DNA of 64,000 nucleotides. Source: Sphingosinicella sp. CPCC 101087 (lineage in GTDB: Bacteria; Pseudomonadota; Alphaproteobacteria; Sphingomonadales; Sphingomonadaceae). This document shows positions 38,160-50,042 of this stretch, one piece after another (the stretch's first letter is position 1; the number at the start of each line of letters is the position of its first letter). The notes below the pieces were generated by a model, which saw nothing but the letters and a program-made list of their open reading frames with translations, searched no databases and was not told the DNA's origin. The stretch covers positions 186,001 to 250,000 of the forward strand of contig NZ_SBFF01000004.1 of NCBI RefSeq assembly GCF_004151485.1, in the 5' to 3' direction. The position numbers were made by a program, and so were the translations under genes.

Positions 38160-38271
38160 CGGGCGTCGGTCCCTGATTGTTTCGATCCGGACTAGCCCAA
38201 TCGGGTAAACAAGTGATTTGCAGCACTTTCAGGGGTTTCCGCGCCCGCCCGACATCGGACCGCGGCGGCGG

Positions 38272-39054
38272 TCACCCGTAGCGGCGGCGGAAAGCGGCAC
38301 TGGCGCCCCAGCCGAGCAGCAGCGACAGGGCGACGGCGCTAATGCCGTAGGTGACCGACCAACGCTCGGCCGCCCGCGCGACGAAGCCTTCGAATCCCAG
38401 CTTCTCGATGAGGATCTCGCGCGCGGCGCCGGCGACGACGCGGCCGTCGCGGATCAGGAAGGTTTCGGCGGTGTAGGTGCCTACGGGCACGCGCGCCGGT
38501 ATGTTGATGCGGGCGCGATAGAGGACGCCCTCGCTGATTTCCACGCCGCGGGGATATTCGGCAAAGAGCTGGTTGCGCATCCTGAGGTCGATCAGGCCGT
38601 GCTCGAAACGGCGCAGCACTTCGGCGGAATGGCCACCACCGGGCGAGAGCTGGAGGTTATCGACCCCGAGTTCGTATATGGCGGCGATCCGCTCGTCGAT
38701 GAGCTGTGGAAGCGGCCGAGACGAGGCGACGGCATAGAAGGACGGCGCCGAACGGAAGCGAACCCGTCCCACATTCATCCAGATGCCCGCCACCTTCTGC
38801 TTCTCGCGAACGACGATCCGTTCGAGGGGCCCTTTCAAGACGACGGCGATATCGGTCTGGCCCTCCGGCGGGCGGCCGTCCGGATAGATGATCGCCCCGA
38901 ACAGCAGCAGCTCGGCGCCGGCGAAGCTGTAGCGTATCTCGATGTTGCGGTCCGAAACGTCCGGGACGAGATGCGGCTCGGCCTGGCCGAGAGCCAAGGG
39001 TGCCAGCATTGCCAGGCCGAGCGCCCGCCATTGACGCTCCGCAACCCTGATCAC
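38272..39054 (-). CDS. TIGR02186-family membrane protein
   Basis: 260 residues. An N-terminal signal (about 1-24), a beta-rich domain (VSDRNIEIRYSFAGAELLLFGAI, VGTYTAETFLIRDG), and a C-terminal transmembrane anchor (about 238-256). Matches the alphaproteobacterial TIGR02186 family, usually encoded beside a TauE/SafE permease. Its start overlaps the stop of the TauE/SafE gene by 4 bp, so the pair is coupled. Function unknown. Confidence 0.82.
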   Translation of the reverse strand: MIRVAERQWRALGLAMLAPLALGQAEPHLVPDVSDRNIEIRYSFAGAELLLFGAIIYPDGRPPEGQTDIAVVLKGPLERIVVREKQKVAGIWMNVGRVRFRSAPSFYAVASSRPLPQLIDERIAAIYELGVDNLQLSPGGGHSAEVLRRFEHGLIDLRMRNQLFAEYPRGVEISEGVLYRARINIPARVPVGTYTAETFLIRDGRVVAGAAREILIEKLGFEGFVARAAERWSVTYGISAVALSLLLGWGASAAFRRRYG

Positions 39055-39968
39055 AGCATCTGCACCGTGTAGATCTCCTCCGGCCGCCAGCCGAGCTGGA
39101 GCGCCATGCGGAAGGCCACGGCGAGGACCACGATGGCCAGGATCATGCGCAGAAGTTCGGGCTTCATCGTCTGCGCGAGACGCGCGCCATATTGTGCCCC
39201 GATGACGGAGCCGATGAGCAGGAGCCCGGCAAGCACGATATCGACCGAACGGGTGGTGGTGGCGTGGACCATCGTCGTCGCGGCGGTCACGAACAGGATC
39301 TGGAGCAGAGACGTGCCGACCACGACCTGTGCCGACATGCCGAGCAGGTAAATCATCGCCGGAACCATGATGAAGCCGCCGCCGATACCGAGCAGGACGG
39401 TCAGCAGCCCCGAAACGAAGCCAAGCCCGAGCGGCGCCAGCGGCGAGATGTAGAGGCCGGAGCGATAGAAGCGCCAGCGCATCGGTAGCGCGGCGATCAG
39501 CGGGTTGTGGCGCCGCGGCGGCCGATCGCCCTTGCGTTGCGACGGCTTGATGATCTCGAGCGCCGTGGCCGCCTCCTTGGCCATCAGGATGCCGATGCTG
39601 CCGAGCAGGATGACATAGAGCAGGGAGATGACGGTATCGATCTGGCCCATGTCCTGGAGCAGACGGAAGACGAGCCCGCCGACGATCGATCCGGCGATGC
39701 CGCCCGCGATGATCACGGCCCCCATACGCATGTCGACGCCGCGGCGCCGACGGTGGGCAAGCACGCCGGAAATGCTGGTGCCGGTGATCTGCGTCGTGGC
39801 GGAAGCCACTGCGACTGCGGGCGGGATTCCGTAGAAGATGAGGATCGGTGTGGTGAGGAAGCCGCCGCCGACCCCTACCATGCCGGTGAGCAACCCGACG
39901 AGGCCACCGAGGCCAACGATCACCAGCGCATTTACGGAGAGGCCAGCGATCGGCAGGTAGATGTCCAT
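39051..39968 (-). CDS. TauE/SafE-family sulfite exporter-like permease
   Basis: 305 residues with about eight hydrophobic segments in two repeats (GLGGLVGLLTGMVGVGGGFLTTP and LGFVSGLLTVLLGIGGGFIMVPAMI). TauE/SafE proteins move sulfite or other sulfur oxyanions or organic acids. The C-terminus overlaps the TIGR02186 gene by 4 bp. Substrate unknown. Confidence 0.92.
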   Translation of the reverse strand: MDIYLPIAGLSVNALVIVGLGGLVGLLTGMVGVGGGFLTTPILIFYGIPPAVAVASATTQITGTSISGVLAHRRRRGVDMRMGAVIIAGGIAGSIVGGLVFRLLQDMGQIDTVISLLYVILLGSIGILMAKEAATALEIIKPSQRKGDRPPRRHNPLIAALPMRWRFYRSGLYISPLAPLGLGFVSGLLTVLLGIGGGFIMVPAMIYLLGMSAQVVVGTSLLQILFVTAATTMVHATTTRSVDIVLAGLLLIGSVIGAQYGARLAQTMKPELLRMILAIVVLAVAFRMALQLGWRPEEIYTVQML

Positions 39969-40051
39969 GGGCCGGTGACCCTAGCGATTAAAGTCGGACG
40001 GCGGAAGCGCGGCCCAGGTCGGATTCCGCTCGTGCCGGCGTAACCGGGGGC

Positions 40052-41052
<1,001 letters not shown>

Positions 41053-41053
<1 letters not shown>

Positions 41054-42354
41054 CAGTGCGCGCGGACCAGATCCGACGGAAGCGTCGGCTCCGACAGGAT
41101 CCGCCGCATCGCCGCCCAGCGCGCGGCCGGATCCGCCCCTGCCGCCTCGACATGCCGAGCGACCATGTCGCGGCCGAGGCCGTAATTGATCACATAGGCC
41201 CGGTACTGGTCGGTGAACGCGACCGATTGCTCGGCGCGACGCTCCGACACGAGCTGATAGCGTTCGGTGAGGGCGATCGCCTGATCGCGGCTGATCCGCC
41301 CCTCGAGATAGTCGCGCGCGATGGTGAAGCGAGCTCCGGACAGCGCCTGCAGAGCCTCCTGGAGCGCGATATAGTCCGCGGCCTGGTCGATCGGCAGGCC
41401 GGCAAGCGGGTAGAGGGTCTGCGTTTCGAAGGCGAGCCGCTCGTCACCGGGAAAAGCGAGCTCGATCCCGTAATTGGCCGAGCCCTCGGCGATGAAGGAT
41501 TGCGGCGAATAGAGTGGATAGACCTGATATTCGACCCAGCCGCGGCCGCGCGCCAGGTCCCGCTCGAGCAGGACGTTATAGGCATGATGGCCGGGATAGC
41601 CTTCGTGGCAGCCGAGATCGACCGCTCGGCTGAGCCGGACCGGCAGGTCGGTGTTGACCTGGATGAGGCTCCGATAGCCGCCCTGATACCAGTTGTAGCC
41701 GGACCAGCTTCGGTCCGTCACGAACTCCAGCGTGAAGCTCTCGGCCTCGGGCAAGGGGATGTGAGCCAGGGTGCGGCGGCGGCATTCGTCGATCGCCGCG
41801 CGCATGACCGGCTCGAGCCGGTCGGCGGGAACGACGAATCGGTTCTGGAACGCCTCGACGCGGTCGGCAAGAGGGCCCGAGCCGGGGACCAGGGTGTCGA
41901 TACGCCCGAGGATCGGATCATAATGTTCGAGCGGCAGGATCTCCGGATCGACCCCGTACAGGCCACGCGCCTCCTCGGCGAAACTCAGCCGCTCGCCGCC
42001 CGCCATCCTGAGGCGCGTGCGGGCCGCGGTCAGCTGGGCGAGGAGGAAGTCGCGGCGCGCGGCGACGAGCGGATCGGTTGGAACGGAGAGGGCGGTGAGG
42101 CGGGCATGAAGCGATGCCGCCGCCTGTGCGAGCTCGGCCACTGTCCTGGGATTGGCCTGGGCCGCCTCACGCCATTCGGCGGGGCCGTAATAGGCGTCGA
42201 CATACCCCTCCTCACGCTCGCCGATCTCGAGCGTGAGCTGGACATAATCGCGGGCAACGGCGTCGAGGCTATCGGCCGCTTGCGTGGACGTCGCTGCCGT
42301 TGCGCATCCGCCAAGCAGGATCGCGACCACCACCGCCTGAAACCATCCGGCCAT
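41053..42354 (-). CDS. DUF885-like lipoprotein with HExxxHH zinc motif
   Basis: 433 residues. Lipoprotein signal with lipobox LGGC (Cys17). Zinc-peptidase-like motif H250-E251-G-Y-P-G-H256-H257, then a later glutamate in AEGSANYGIEL, as in the DUF885 group related to M3/M32 peptidases. Envelope-anchored, probably a peptidase. GGAGGGG before the 42354 ATG decides the start. Coupled to the downstream acetylpolyamine amidohydrolase. Confidence 0.8.
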
Positions 42355-42530
42355 TCGCCCCTCCGCTCCTGTCTGCGAAGCCTCTAGCGCGGCGAATCGG
42401 TCAAGTGAACCGCCGTAGCCGCGGGGCGCCGCTGGCGGCCGCACCGGCCGACAGACACCGTGCGCTTCTGCCGATGAGGTTCCAGCCGGAGCGCCCAACA
42501 CGCGGGAATGTGCGCCCGCCCTCGGGTCGT

Positions 42531-43460
42531 TCAGAGCTTCTCGGTGAGCTCCGGGACGATCTTGAACAGGTCGCCGACGAGGCCGAGGTCGGCGACCTGG
42601 AAGATGGGGGCGTCCTCGTCCTTGTTGATCGCGACGATCAACTTGGAATCCTTCATGCCGGCGAGGTGCTGGATGGCGCCGGAGATGCCGATCGCGACAT
42701 AGAGCTCGGGCGCGACCACCTTGCCGGTCTGGCCGACCTGGTAATCGTTGGGGACATAGCCCGCATCGACCGCGGCGCGGGATGCGCCGACGGCCGCGCC
42801 GAGCTTGTCGGCGAGGGGCTCGATATACTGATGGAAGGCCTCGGAAGAACCGAGCGCGCGGCCGCCCGAGACGATGATCTTGGCGCTGGTGAGCTCGGGA
42901 CGCTCCGAATGGGCGATCTCGGCGCCGACGAAGCTGGAAAGGCCGGCATCGCCGGTGCCGGCGACCGGCTCGACTGCTGCGGAGCCGCCCTCGCGCGCCG
43001 CCTTCTCGAAGGCCGTGGTGCGGACCGTGATCACCTTCTTCGCATCGGCGCTCTTCACGGTCGCGACGGCATTGCCGGCATAGATGGGACGGGTGAAGGT
43101 GTCCTCGCCCTCGACCGAGAGGATGTCGGAGATCTGCATGACGTCGAGCAAGGCGGCAACGCGCGGCGCGATATTCTTGCCGGTCGTCGTCGCCGGCGCG
43201 AGAAAGGCGTCATAGCCTTCCATCAGCTTGGCGACGAGCGGCGCCACATTCTCGGCCAGGCCGTTCGCATAAGCGCCATCGTCGGCGAGAAGGACCTTCT
43301 CGACGCCGGCCACCTTTGCGGCTTCGTCGGCGGCCGGGCCGACGCCGGAGCCGGCGACGATCAGGTGGACTTCACCCAGCCTGGCGGCGGCGGTGACGAC
43401 GGGAAGGGTCGCGTCGCGAAGCTTGCCTTCCTCATGCTCGGCCCAGACCAGCACCTTCAT
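42531..43460 (-). CDS. etfA: Electron transfer flavoprotein alpha subunit
   Basis: 309 residues. The N-terminal half resembles the beta-subunit fold; the C-terminal FAD-binding part has [31 protein letters not shown] and [10 protein letters not shown]. With EtfB it passes electrons from acyl-CoA dehydrogenases to ETF-ubiquinone oxidoreductase. Start overlaps the EtfB stop by 4 bp. Followed by a 176-bp gap with no gene. Confidence 0.97.
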   Translation of the reverse strand: MKVLVWAEHEEGKLRDATLPVVTAAARLGEVHLIVAGSGVGPAADEAAKVAGVEKVLLADDGAYANGLAENVAPLVAKLMEGYDAFLAPATTTGKNIAPRVAALLDVMQISDILSVEGEDTFTRPIYAGNAVATVKSADAKKVITVRTTAFEKAAREGGSAAVEPVAGTGDAGLSSFVGAEIAHSERPELTSAKIIVSGGRALGSSEAFHQYIEPLADKLGAAVGASRAAVDAGYVPNDYQVGQTGKVVAPELYVAIGISGAIQHLAGMKDSKLIVAINKDEDAPIFQVADLGLVGDLFKIVPELTEKL

Positions 43461-44209
43461 CCGATCACTCCCGTTTCCCTGATCTTGTCGATGAGTTCCT
43501 CGACGCTGGCGACCTTGACCCCGGCCTGGCGCCTCGGCGGCTCGGCAACCTTCAGCGTCGTCAGCCGCGGCGTGGTGTCGACGCCGTAATCGGCCGGCGT
43601 CTTCTGCGCCAAGGGCTTGGACTTGGCCTTCATGATATTGGGCAGGCTGGCATAACGCGGCTCGTTCAGGCGAAGGTCGGTGGTCACCACCGCCGGAAGC
43701 TTCAGCTTCACCGTCTCGAGGCCGCCATCGACCTCGCGGGTGACGGCGACGCTCTCGCTGCCCTCAACCTCGACCTTGGAAGCGAAGGTGCCCTGGCCCC
43801 AGCCGAGCAGAGCGGCCAGCATCTGGCCGGTCTGGTTGCTGTCGTCGTCGATCGCCTGCTTGCCCAGGACGAACAGACCCGGCTGCTCCTCTTCGGCCAC
43901 CTTGGCGAGGAGCTTGGCCACGGCGAGAGGCTCGAGCTCGTCGTCGCTTTGGATGAGGATTGCCCGGTCGGCGCCCATCGCCAGCGCCGTCCTCAGCGTC
44001 TCCTGCGCCTTGGCCGGGCCGATCGAGACGGCGACGATCTCGGTCGCGACGCCCTTCTCCTTCAAGCGAATCGCTTCCTCGACCGCGATCTCGTCGAACG
44101 GGTTCATGCTCATCTTGACGTTGGCGAGATCGACCCCGGTCCCGTCCGCCTTCACCCGCGGCTTGACGTTGAAATCGATCACCCGCTTCACGGCGACCAG
44201 AAGCTTCAT
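43457..44209 (-). CDS. etfB: Electron transfer flavoprotein beta subunit
   Basis: 250 residues, beginning [19 protein letters not shown] and holding the AMP-binding loop (about 120-135) and the signature [29 protein letters not shown] as [21 protein letters not shown] precedes the start. Upstream of etfA with a 4-bp overlap; downstream of sucC by about 50 bp on the same strand. Confidence 0.97.
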   Translation of the reverse strand: MKLLVAVKRVIDFNVKPRVKADGTGVDLANVKMSMNPFDEIAVEEAIRLKEKGVATEIVAVSIGPAKAQETLRTALAMGADRAILIQSDDELEPLAVAKLLAKVAEEEQPGLFVLGKQAIDDDSNQTGQMLAALLGWGQGTFASKVEVEGSESVAVTREVDGGLETVKLKLPAVVTTDLRLNEPRYASLPNIMKAKSKPLAQKTPADYGVDTTPRLTTLKVAEPPRRQAGVKVASVEELIDKIRETGVIG

Positions 44210-44260
44210 GCTCTTCCTCCGATATGTCGCGATCCCACTGGCCCGCGCCTTACGTTAACG

Positions 44261-45460
44261 TCAAGCGGCTTCCTTCACCTGCGCGACGATCTTGCGCGCG
44301 GCGTCACCGAGATCGTCGGCAGGAACGATGGCGAGGCCGCTGTCGGCGAGGATGGCCTTGCCCTCCTCGACATTGGTGCCCTCCAGGCGGACGACGAGCG
44401 GCACGTCGAGGCTGACCTCCTTCGCCGCCGCGACGATGCCTTCGGCAATGATGTCGCAGCGCATTATCCCGCCGAAGATGTTGACCAATATGCCCTTCAC
44501 CGACGGATCGGAAAGGATGATCTTGAAAGCGGACGTGACCTTCTCCTTCGAAGCGCCACCGCCGACGTCGAGGAAATTGGCGGGTTCGGCGCCATTCAGC
44601 TTGATGATGTCCATCGTCGCCATGGCGAGCCCGGCGCCGTTGACCATGCAGCCGATATTGCCGTCGAGCTTGATGTAGGCGAGGTCGTGCCGCGAGGCCT
44701 CGAGCTCCATCGGATCCTCCTCACTCTCGTCGCGAAGCGTTTCGAGATCTGGATGACGGAACTCGGCGTTGGAGTCGAAGCCGACCTTGGCGTCGAGGAC
44801 GAGCAGTCGCCCGTCGTCGGTCACCGCGAGCGGATTGATTTCGATCTGCGAGGCGTCGGTGCCGAGGAAGGCGTCGTAGAGCAAGGCGGCGACCTTCTGG
44901 GCCTGCTTGGCCAGATCACCCTCGAGCCCGAGCGCGTAAGCGACGGCGCGGCCGTGGTGCGGCATGAAGCCCGTCGCCGGGTCGACGGTGAAGGTGCGGA
45001 TCTTCTCAGGCGTATCGTGAGCGACGTCCTCGATGTTCATGCCGCCCTCCGTCGAGACGACGAAGGCGACGCGGCCGCTCTTGCGGTCGACCAGCAGCGC
45101 CAGATAATATTCCCGGGCAATGTCGACACCGTCCGTGACGTAGAGGCGGTTGACCTGCTTGCCCGCCGGCCCGGTCTGCACCGTGACGAGCGTGTTGCCG
45201 AGCATCTCCGCGGCGGCGGCGCGGACCTCCTCCGAGCTGCGGGCGAGGCGGACTCCGCCCTTGGCGTCGGGCCCGAGCTCCTTGAACTTGCCCTTGCCGC
45301 GGCCGCCGGCATGGATCTGCGCCTTGACGACGTAGAGCGGCCCGGGGAGCTTCGATGCGGCGGCGACGGCTTCCTCGACGCTCATCGCGGCATGGCCGGC
45401 GGGCACCGGCACGCCATATTTCGCAAGCAGTTCCTTGGCCTGATATTCGTGGATGTTCAT
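44261..45460 (-). CDS. sucC: Succinyl-CoA synthetase beta subunit
   Basis: 399 residues. ATP-grasp domain (about 1-240) starting [49 protein letters not shown] and the C-terminal [10 protein letters not shown] and [13 protein letters not shown]. Makes ATP or GTP from succinyl-CoA in the TCA cycle with SucD, which is not in this window. Start fixed by the family N-terminus; the longer upstream reading is wrong. Confidence 0.97.
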   Translation of the reverse strand: MNIHEYQAKELLAKYGVPVPAGHAAMSVEEAVAAASKLPGPLYVVKAQIHAGGRGKGKFKELGPDAKGGVRLARSSEEVRAAAAEMLGNTLVTVQTGPAGKQVNRLYVTDGVDIAREYYLALLVDRKSGRVAFVVSTEGGMNIEDVAHDTPEKIRTFTVDPATGFMPHHGRAVAYALGLEGDLAKQAQKVAALLYDAFLGTDASQIEINPLAVTDDGRLLVLDAKVGFDSNAEFRHPDLETLRDESEEDPMELEASRHDLAYIKLDGNIGCMVNGAGLAMATMDIIKLNGAEPANFLDVGGGASKEKVTSAFKIILSDPSVKGILVNIFGGIMRCDIIAEGIVAAAKEVSLDVPLVVRLEGTNVEEGKAILADSGLAIVPADDLGDAARKIVAQVKEAA

Positions 45461-45560
45461 TGTCGGGAAAAGCCTTTCGGCGGGGAGGAAGGATGGAGTC
45501 GCCGGGGCTAAAGCATAGACTCGCCCCGATGAAAAGCGTCGGGGCCCGGGCAGACGGCCG

Positions 45561-47126
45561 TCAGGGGCTGTCGAACGATTCGAAGCGGGCGGTCGCCTCG
45601 GCTGCGGGCAGCGGGAGCCGGACCAGCTCGCCGAAGTGGGCGCGCACGCCGCAGCTCGCATAATGGATGGCTCGGGGATCGACGCCTTCGACGCCGGCAT
45701 GGGGATGGCCATGGCGATAGACTTCGCCGCGATCGTCCCAGAAGAGCATGACCGGGACCGGCCGGCCGCGCCATTCCGGCGGATCGGTGGCCTCGGCCGC
45801 GGCTTCGCGGGTGGCCGAATACCAGCCCGAGGACGGGTCCGGCCGGAGCCGGTCGGCGGCCAGCGAGCAGCTATGGGCATTCGCGCCGATCGCGTCGCCG
45901 CGCACATCCAGGCTGCCGTCGCCATTGACCCGCACCGCCACCTGGGCCCAGGCGGCCCGCTCGAACACCGGCAGAAGCCGCCGGAAAAGCGGATGGTCGC
46001 GAAAGGTCTCTTCGAAATCGACCACCGGCACGACGAACAAGGCGGCCGCGCCGGGCCGCGCCCAAGCGGGCGCCCCGATGCCGGCGATCAGCTGCTCGCG
46101 GCGCTCGACATAAGCTTTCTCGACGCAGGTCCAACCGGCATCCGCATCATCCGCGCAGCGGTCACGCTCGCGCAGCCAGGAACGCTGCGCGGCGGCTATG
46201 CCGGGGTCGGCCGCGGCGGCGCGGGCGTAGAGACCGGCCACCACCCGGTCGAGCGCACGCAGACGCCCACCTTGATCGCCGCAGATCAGCCGCTCGACCG
46301 GCCCCGACGCCCGCGTGCAGTCGAAGGATGGCGCCGCCTCCTCCTCATCGGGACGAAGTCGAGCGACCAGAGCCCGGTGTTCGGCGGCGGAGAGCTCCGC
46401 CGTCGCGTCGCCGCCGCGCACGAGCAGGGGCCCAGCGAACTCTGCGCCGGTGAGATCGTTGATCTGGTGGAGCCCAACGACCGTTCGGTCGATGCGTGCG
46501 CCCGTCCAGTCATCTCCGCCTTCGCCCCAGTAGGTGTGAAGGCTGGCCTCGGTCAGATCCGCCCCGCGAAAGCTGATCGCCCGTTCGAGCGGACAGCCGT
46601 CGCCCAGGGAGATCCCGCAATCGAACTGGAAACCGCGAAGGTTCGCGCGATCGAGGCGGAGATTATCGAGGCTGCCATCCCAGCCGCCGTCGATCCGGCC
46701 ACCGGACAGATCGGCGCCCGAAGCATCGACATCCTTCATCACCGGCCGGCGCAGCAGGACGCGCGGCATGCGGGCCCCCGTCAGCCGGGCCCCGGTCAGG
46801 TCGGCGCGGACGAAGCCGATTCCGGTCGCGTCGGCGCCGCGCCAGTCGCTGCCGGCGAGGCCGGTATCGAGGAAGCAGACATTGTGGAGCCGGGCACCGC
46901 GGAAATCGGCCCCGGCGAAATCACCGCCCTTGACCACGATCAGGGCGTCGCCGCGCGCCGCGCGCAAGGCAATGAGCGCCCCCGCATCGAGCGTTGCGCC
47001 CTCGAACTGTCCAGAAAGGGCGGACTCCTCCGCGCCCTCGTAAATAGGGCCCAGCGCCGTCTGGCAGTCCTGGCCCACGGCGGCCGCGGCCGCCAGCGAA
47101 GCCGCGGCAAGCCAGGTCAGCGCCAC
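45561..47126 (-). CDS. Exported pentapeptide-repeat protein with LprI-like domain
   Basis: 521 residues: a signal peptide (about 1-19), pentapeptide-type repeats (about 60-150, such as [26 protein letters not shown]), a DUF1311/LprI-like helical domain near 270-350 ([27 protein letters not shown]), and a C-terminal domain of unknown type. Some LprI proteins inhibit lysozymes. Start at GTG 47126 is favoured because AAAGGA precedes it and the signal then begins at residue 1; TTG 47153 is the alternative. Transcribed with the genes upstream is possible. Confidence 0.72.
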   Translation of the reverse strand: MALTWLAAASLAAAAAVGQDCQTALGPIYEGAEESALSGQFEGATLDAGALIALRAARGDALIVVKGGDFAGADFRGARLHNVCFLDTGLAGSDWRGADATGIGFVRADLTGARLTGARMPRVLLRRPVMKDVDASGADLSGGRIDGGWDGSLDNLRLDRANLRGFQFDCGISLGDGCPLERAISFRGADLTEASLHTYWGEGGDDWTGARIDRTVVGLHQINDLTGAEFAGPLLVRGGDATAELSAAEHRALVARLRPDEEEAAPSFDCTRASGPVERLICGDQGGRLRALDRVVAGLYARAAAADPGIAAAQRSWLRERDRCADDADAGWTCVEKAYVERREQLIAGIGAPAWARPGAAALFVVPVVDFEETFRDHPLFRRLLPVFERAAWAQVAVRVNGDGSLDVRGDAIGANAHSCSLAADRLRPDPSSGWYSATREAAAEATDPPEWRGRPVPVMLFWDDRGEVYRHGHPHAGVEGVDPRAIHYASCGVRAHFGELVRLPLPAAEATARFESFDSP

Positions 47127-47142
47127 GGGCCGTCCTTTCCAT

Positions 47143-47460
47143 TCATCCGGCAAGGCCCGTCGCGCAGACGGCGGCCGAGCCGGCCGTGACGCTCAGTATC
47201 TCGGAATCGCGCAAGGAACGGACGCGATGGAGAAACTGGTCGACGGAGTCCGATCTGCCGGCTTGGCCGAGGTCCCTTAGCCGGTACAATTGCGCGAGGG
47301 AAAGGCGATCGGCCATCCGGCCCGCCATGCAGGCGGCGAGCGGCTCGGAGAGCCCTGTCTCGACCAATGCGACCCTGAGTCGCGTCTCCGGAGTCGCGCA
47401 GCCGGCCAGCAGCAAGGCGAATCCGAGCCATGACGCTCCCCGCGCCGCGCGCAAGGTCAC
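47143..47460 (-). CDS. Small lipoprotein coupled to rpoN
   Basis: 105 residues: a signal with lipobox LAGC (Cys21) and a helical domain with two cysteines (ACMAGRMADRLS, VCATG). The start is GTG overlapping the rpoN stop by the GTGA overlap, so it is translated after RpoN from the same message. No known family named; looks like a sphingomonad lipoprotein. The alternative is read-through noise, but the lipobox and regular helix pattern argue against this. Confidence 0.72.
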   Translation of the reverse strand: MTLRAARGASWLGFALLLAGCATPETRLRVALVETGLSEPLAACMAGRMADRLSLAQLYRLRDLGQAGRSDSVDQFLHRVRSLRDSEILSVTAGSAAVCATGLAG

Positions 47461-48980
47461 GCCGCCGCCCGGCCGATCGCCTTCTGGCGACGGCGCTGCA
47501 CCGAGGAGCCGATTCCCAGCGCCTCGCGATATTTGGCGACCGTGCGGCGTGCCAGATCGAAGCCCTCGGCCTTGAGCAAGTCGACGAGCTGGTCGTCGGA
47601 CAGGATTCGGTTCGGCTCCTCGGCGCCGATCAGCGCCTTGATGCGGCTCTTTACCGCCTCGGAGGAGACCGCTTCGCCCCCCTCGGCCGCGTCGGTGGCC
47701 CTGACCCCGCTCGTGAAGAAATATTTGAGCTCGAACAGGCCGCGCTCGCAGGCGAGATATTTGTTCGAAGTGACCCGGCTCACCGTCGATTCGTGCATGC
47801 CGATCGCTTCCGCCACCGCCCGCAGGGTCAGCGGCTTCAGCTGCGACACGCCGTGCCTGAAGAAGCCTTCCTGCTGCGTTACGATCTCGCTCGCTACCTT
47901 GACGATGGTTCGGGCACGTTGGTCGAGCGCCTTCATCAGCCAGTTGGCGCTCTGCAGGCACTCGGAGAGCCACGCTTTGGACTGGCGGTCCTGCGCACCG
48001 CCAGAAAGCTCGGCATAATAGGTCCGGTTGACGAGCAATCGGGGCAGGGTCGCGCTATTGAGCTCGACCGCCCAGCCACCGCCGCGGCGAGCGATGAATA
48101 TGTCGGGGACGATGGCGTCCACCCGTTCGGTAGAGGCAAAGCGGCAGCCGGGCTTGGGATCGTAGGCGCGCAGCTCGCGTATCATGTCGCCGAGATCCTC
48201 GTCGTCAATCCCGCAGATCCGCCGCAATGCCGCCAGGTTGCCCTTGGCGAGATAATCGAGATTGTCGATCAGGCGGGCCATCGCCGGATCGTAGCGATTC
48301 GCGTCCTTCGCCTGAAGGGCGAGGCATTCGGCAAGGCTGCGTGCCCCGACTCCGGCCGGGTCGAAGGTCTGGATCACGGCGAGTACCCGCTCGACCTCGT
48401 GGAGCGGGGCACCGAGACGCTGGGCGATGTCGAGCAGGGAAGCGAGGAACCAGCCCGTCTCCTCGATCTGCTCGATGATCTGGTCGGCAATGGCGAGATC
48501 CATGCCGTCGAGGCACATACCGGCCTGCCGGCGCAGATGGTCGTGAAGCGAGACCTGCTCGCTGGCGAAGCTGTCGAAATCGACGCCCTCGTCGCCGGTG
48601 CCGCCGGCCGAGGACGCCCCGCCGCCGGAAAGCCCGAGTCCGCCGTCCAGGCCCATCGTCGCGTCGGCGGCGCTGTCCTGGTGGAAGTCCTCGCTGTTGA
48701 GATCGACGTCGAGCGGTGCATCCGCAATGGCGTCGCCACCCGTCACCAACTCATCCACCGTCGCCGCTTCACTGCGCTCGACCGCAGGGTCGGCAGGCTC
48801 CCCCGGCGTCTCAGCCTCGCCGCCCGCGGATTCGAGCAACGGATTGCGCTCGATCTCCTCTGCGATGAAGCTCTCGACCTCCAGATTGGACAGCGCCAGC
48901 AGCCGAATGGCTTGCTGGAGCTGCGGAGTCATCACCAGCGACTGCGACTGGCGGAGATCGAGACGGGGACCCAGCGCCAT
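47457..48980 (-). CDS. rpoN: RNA polymerase sigma-54 factor
   Basis: 507 residues. The glutamine-rich N-terminal activator-contact region (RLDLRQSQSLVMTPQLQQAIRLL) leads, then an acidic insert (about 75-120), core-binding region, and the RpoN box ARRTVAKYREALGI at the C-terminus with the HTH before it. Needs AAA activators to open promoters. GAGGG precedes the start. Downstream of lptB, the usual lpt-rpoN order. Confidence 0.97.
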   Translation of the reverse strand: MALGPRLDLRQSQSLVMTPQLQQAIRLLALSNLEVESFIAEEIERNPLLESAGGEAETPGEPADPAVERSEAATVDELVTGGDAIADAPLDVDLNSEDFHQDSAADATMGLDGGLGLSGGGASSAGGTGDEGVDFDSFASEQVSLHDHLRRQAGMCLDGMDLAIADQIIEQIEETGWFLASLLDIAQRLGAPLHEVERVLAVIQTFDPAGVGARSLAECLALQAKDANRYDPAMARLIDNLDYLAKGNLAALRRICGIDDEDLGDMIRELRAYDPKPGCRFASTERVDAIVPDIFIARRGGGWAVELNSATLPRLLVNRTYYAELSGGAQDRQSKAWLSECLQSANWLMKALDQRARTIVKVASEIVTQQEGFFRHGVSQLKPLTLRAVAEAIGMHESTVSRVTSNKYLACERGLFELKYFFTSGVRATDAAEGGEAVSSEAVKSRIKALIGAEEPNRILSDDQLVDLLKAEGFDLARRTVAKYREALGIGSSVQRRRQKAIGRAAA

Positions 48981-49049
48981 CAGTCTGCCCTCAGATCGCG
49001 ATCTTTCGGGCGCGACGGGCCCCGGGCGGCGCTGGGGCTCGGCGAAACG

Positions 49050-49829
49050 TCACAGCTCGAAGCTTTCGCCAAGATACAGGCGGCGGACATTCGGGTCCTT
49101 GACCAGATCCTCCGGACTGCCGGCGAACAGCACCTGTCCGCCATAGATGATGCAGGCACGGTCGACGATGTCGAGCGTCTCGCGGACATTATGGTCGGTG
49201 ATGAGAACGCCGATGTCGCGCTTCTTGAGTTCACCGATCAAGTCGCGAATATCCTGGATGGAGATCGGGTCAATGCCCGCGAACGGTTCGTCGAGCAGCA
49301 TGATCGACGGATTGGCGGCGAGCGCCCGGGCGATCTCGCAGCGGCGCCGCTCACCGCCCGAAAGCGCCATGGCCGGTGCGTCGCGCAAGGCCTCGAGATG
49401 GAATTCGGCGAGCAGCTGCTCGAGCCGTTCGGCGCGAGCGGCCTTGTCGGGCTCGGCCACCTCGAGCACCGCCAGGATGTTCTGGGAGACCGAAAGTCCG
49501 CGGAAGATGGAGGTTTCCTGCGGGAGATAGCCAAGGCCGAGGATGGCGCGGCGATACATGGGCAGGCCGGTTATATCCTCGCCGTCGAGCAGGATACGGC
49601 CGCTGTCCGGCTTCACCAGCCCCATGATGGAATAGAAGCAGGTCGTCTTGCCGGCGCCGTTGGGGCCGAGCAGGCCCATCACCTCGCCGCGGTCGACGCC
49701 GAGCGAAACGTCGGTCAGCACGGCTTTCTTGTCGTAGGACTTGGCGATCGAGATGACCGACAGTCCGCGCGAGACGTCGCCGACCGCCGCCTTCACGTCG
49801 GGCCGCTCGATGGCGAGGCTCTCGTTCAT
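49050..49829 (-). CDS. lptB: Lipopolysaccharide export ABC ATPase
   Basis: 259 residues. Walker A GPNGAGKTT near 56, LSGGERRRCEIARAL signature, Walker B IMLLDEPFAGIDP. Powers LPS transport with LptFG. A 30-residue N-terminal extension precedes the ABC core. GGAG lies 5 bp before the start. Follows lptA by 213 bp in which I see no gene. Confidence 0.95.
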   Translation of the reverse strand: MNESLAIERPDVKAAVGDVSRGLSVISIAKSYDKKAVLTDVSLGVDRGEVMGLLGPNGAGKTTCFYSIMGLVKPDSGRILLDGEDITGLPMYRRAILGLGYLPQETSIFRGLSVSQNILAVLEVAEPDKAARAERLEQLLAEFHLEALRDAPAMALSGGERRRCEIARALAANPSIMLLDEPFAGIDPISIQDIRDLIGELKKRDIGVLITDHNVRETLDIVDRACIIYGGQVLFAGSPEDLVKDPNVRRLYLGESFEL

Positions 49830-50042
49830 TCGCTCTCCGCGGAGCCGCCGGCCGACGGGTCGATCGGCCTCCCCACTCCAGATTGTCGTTTCGTCACTGC
49901 TCCGCCCAAGCCGAAAGGCCGGTGGACGCCGTGCCCAGTCCCACTGCGTAGTTAGGTGATTGAGAGCGCGGCCTCAACCGGCAAGAGTCTTGCATGCGGG
50001 CCAGCCGCATCGCGCGGGCTCGCGCGACGGGCATCCTGCCGA

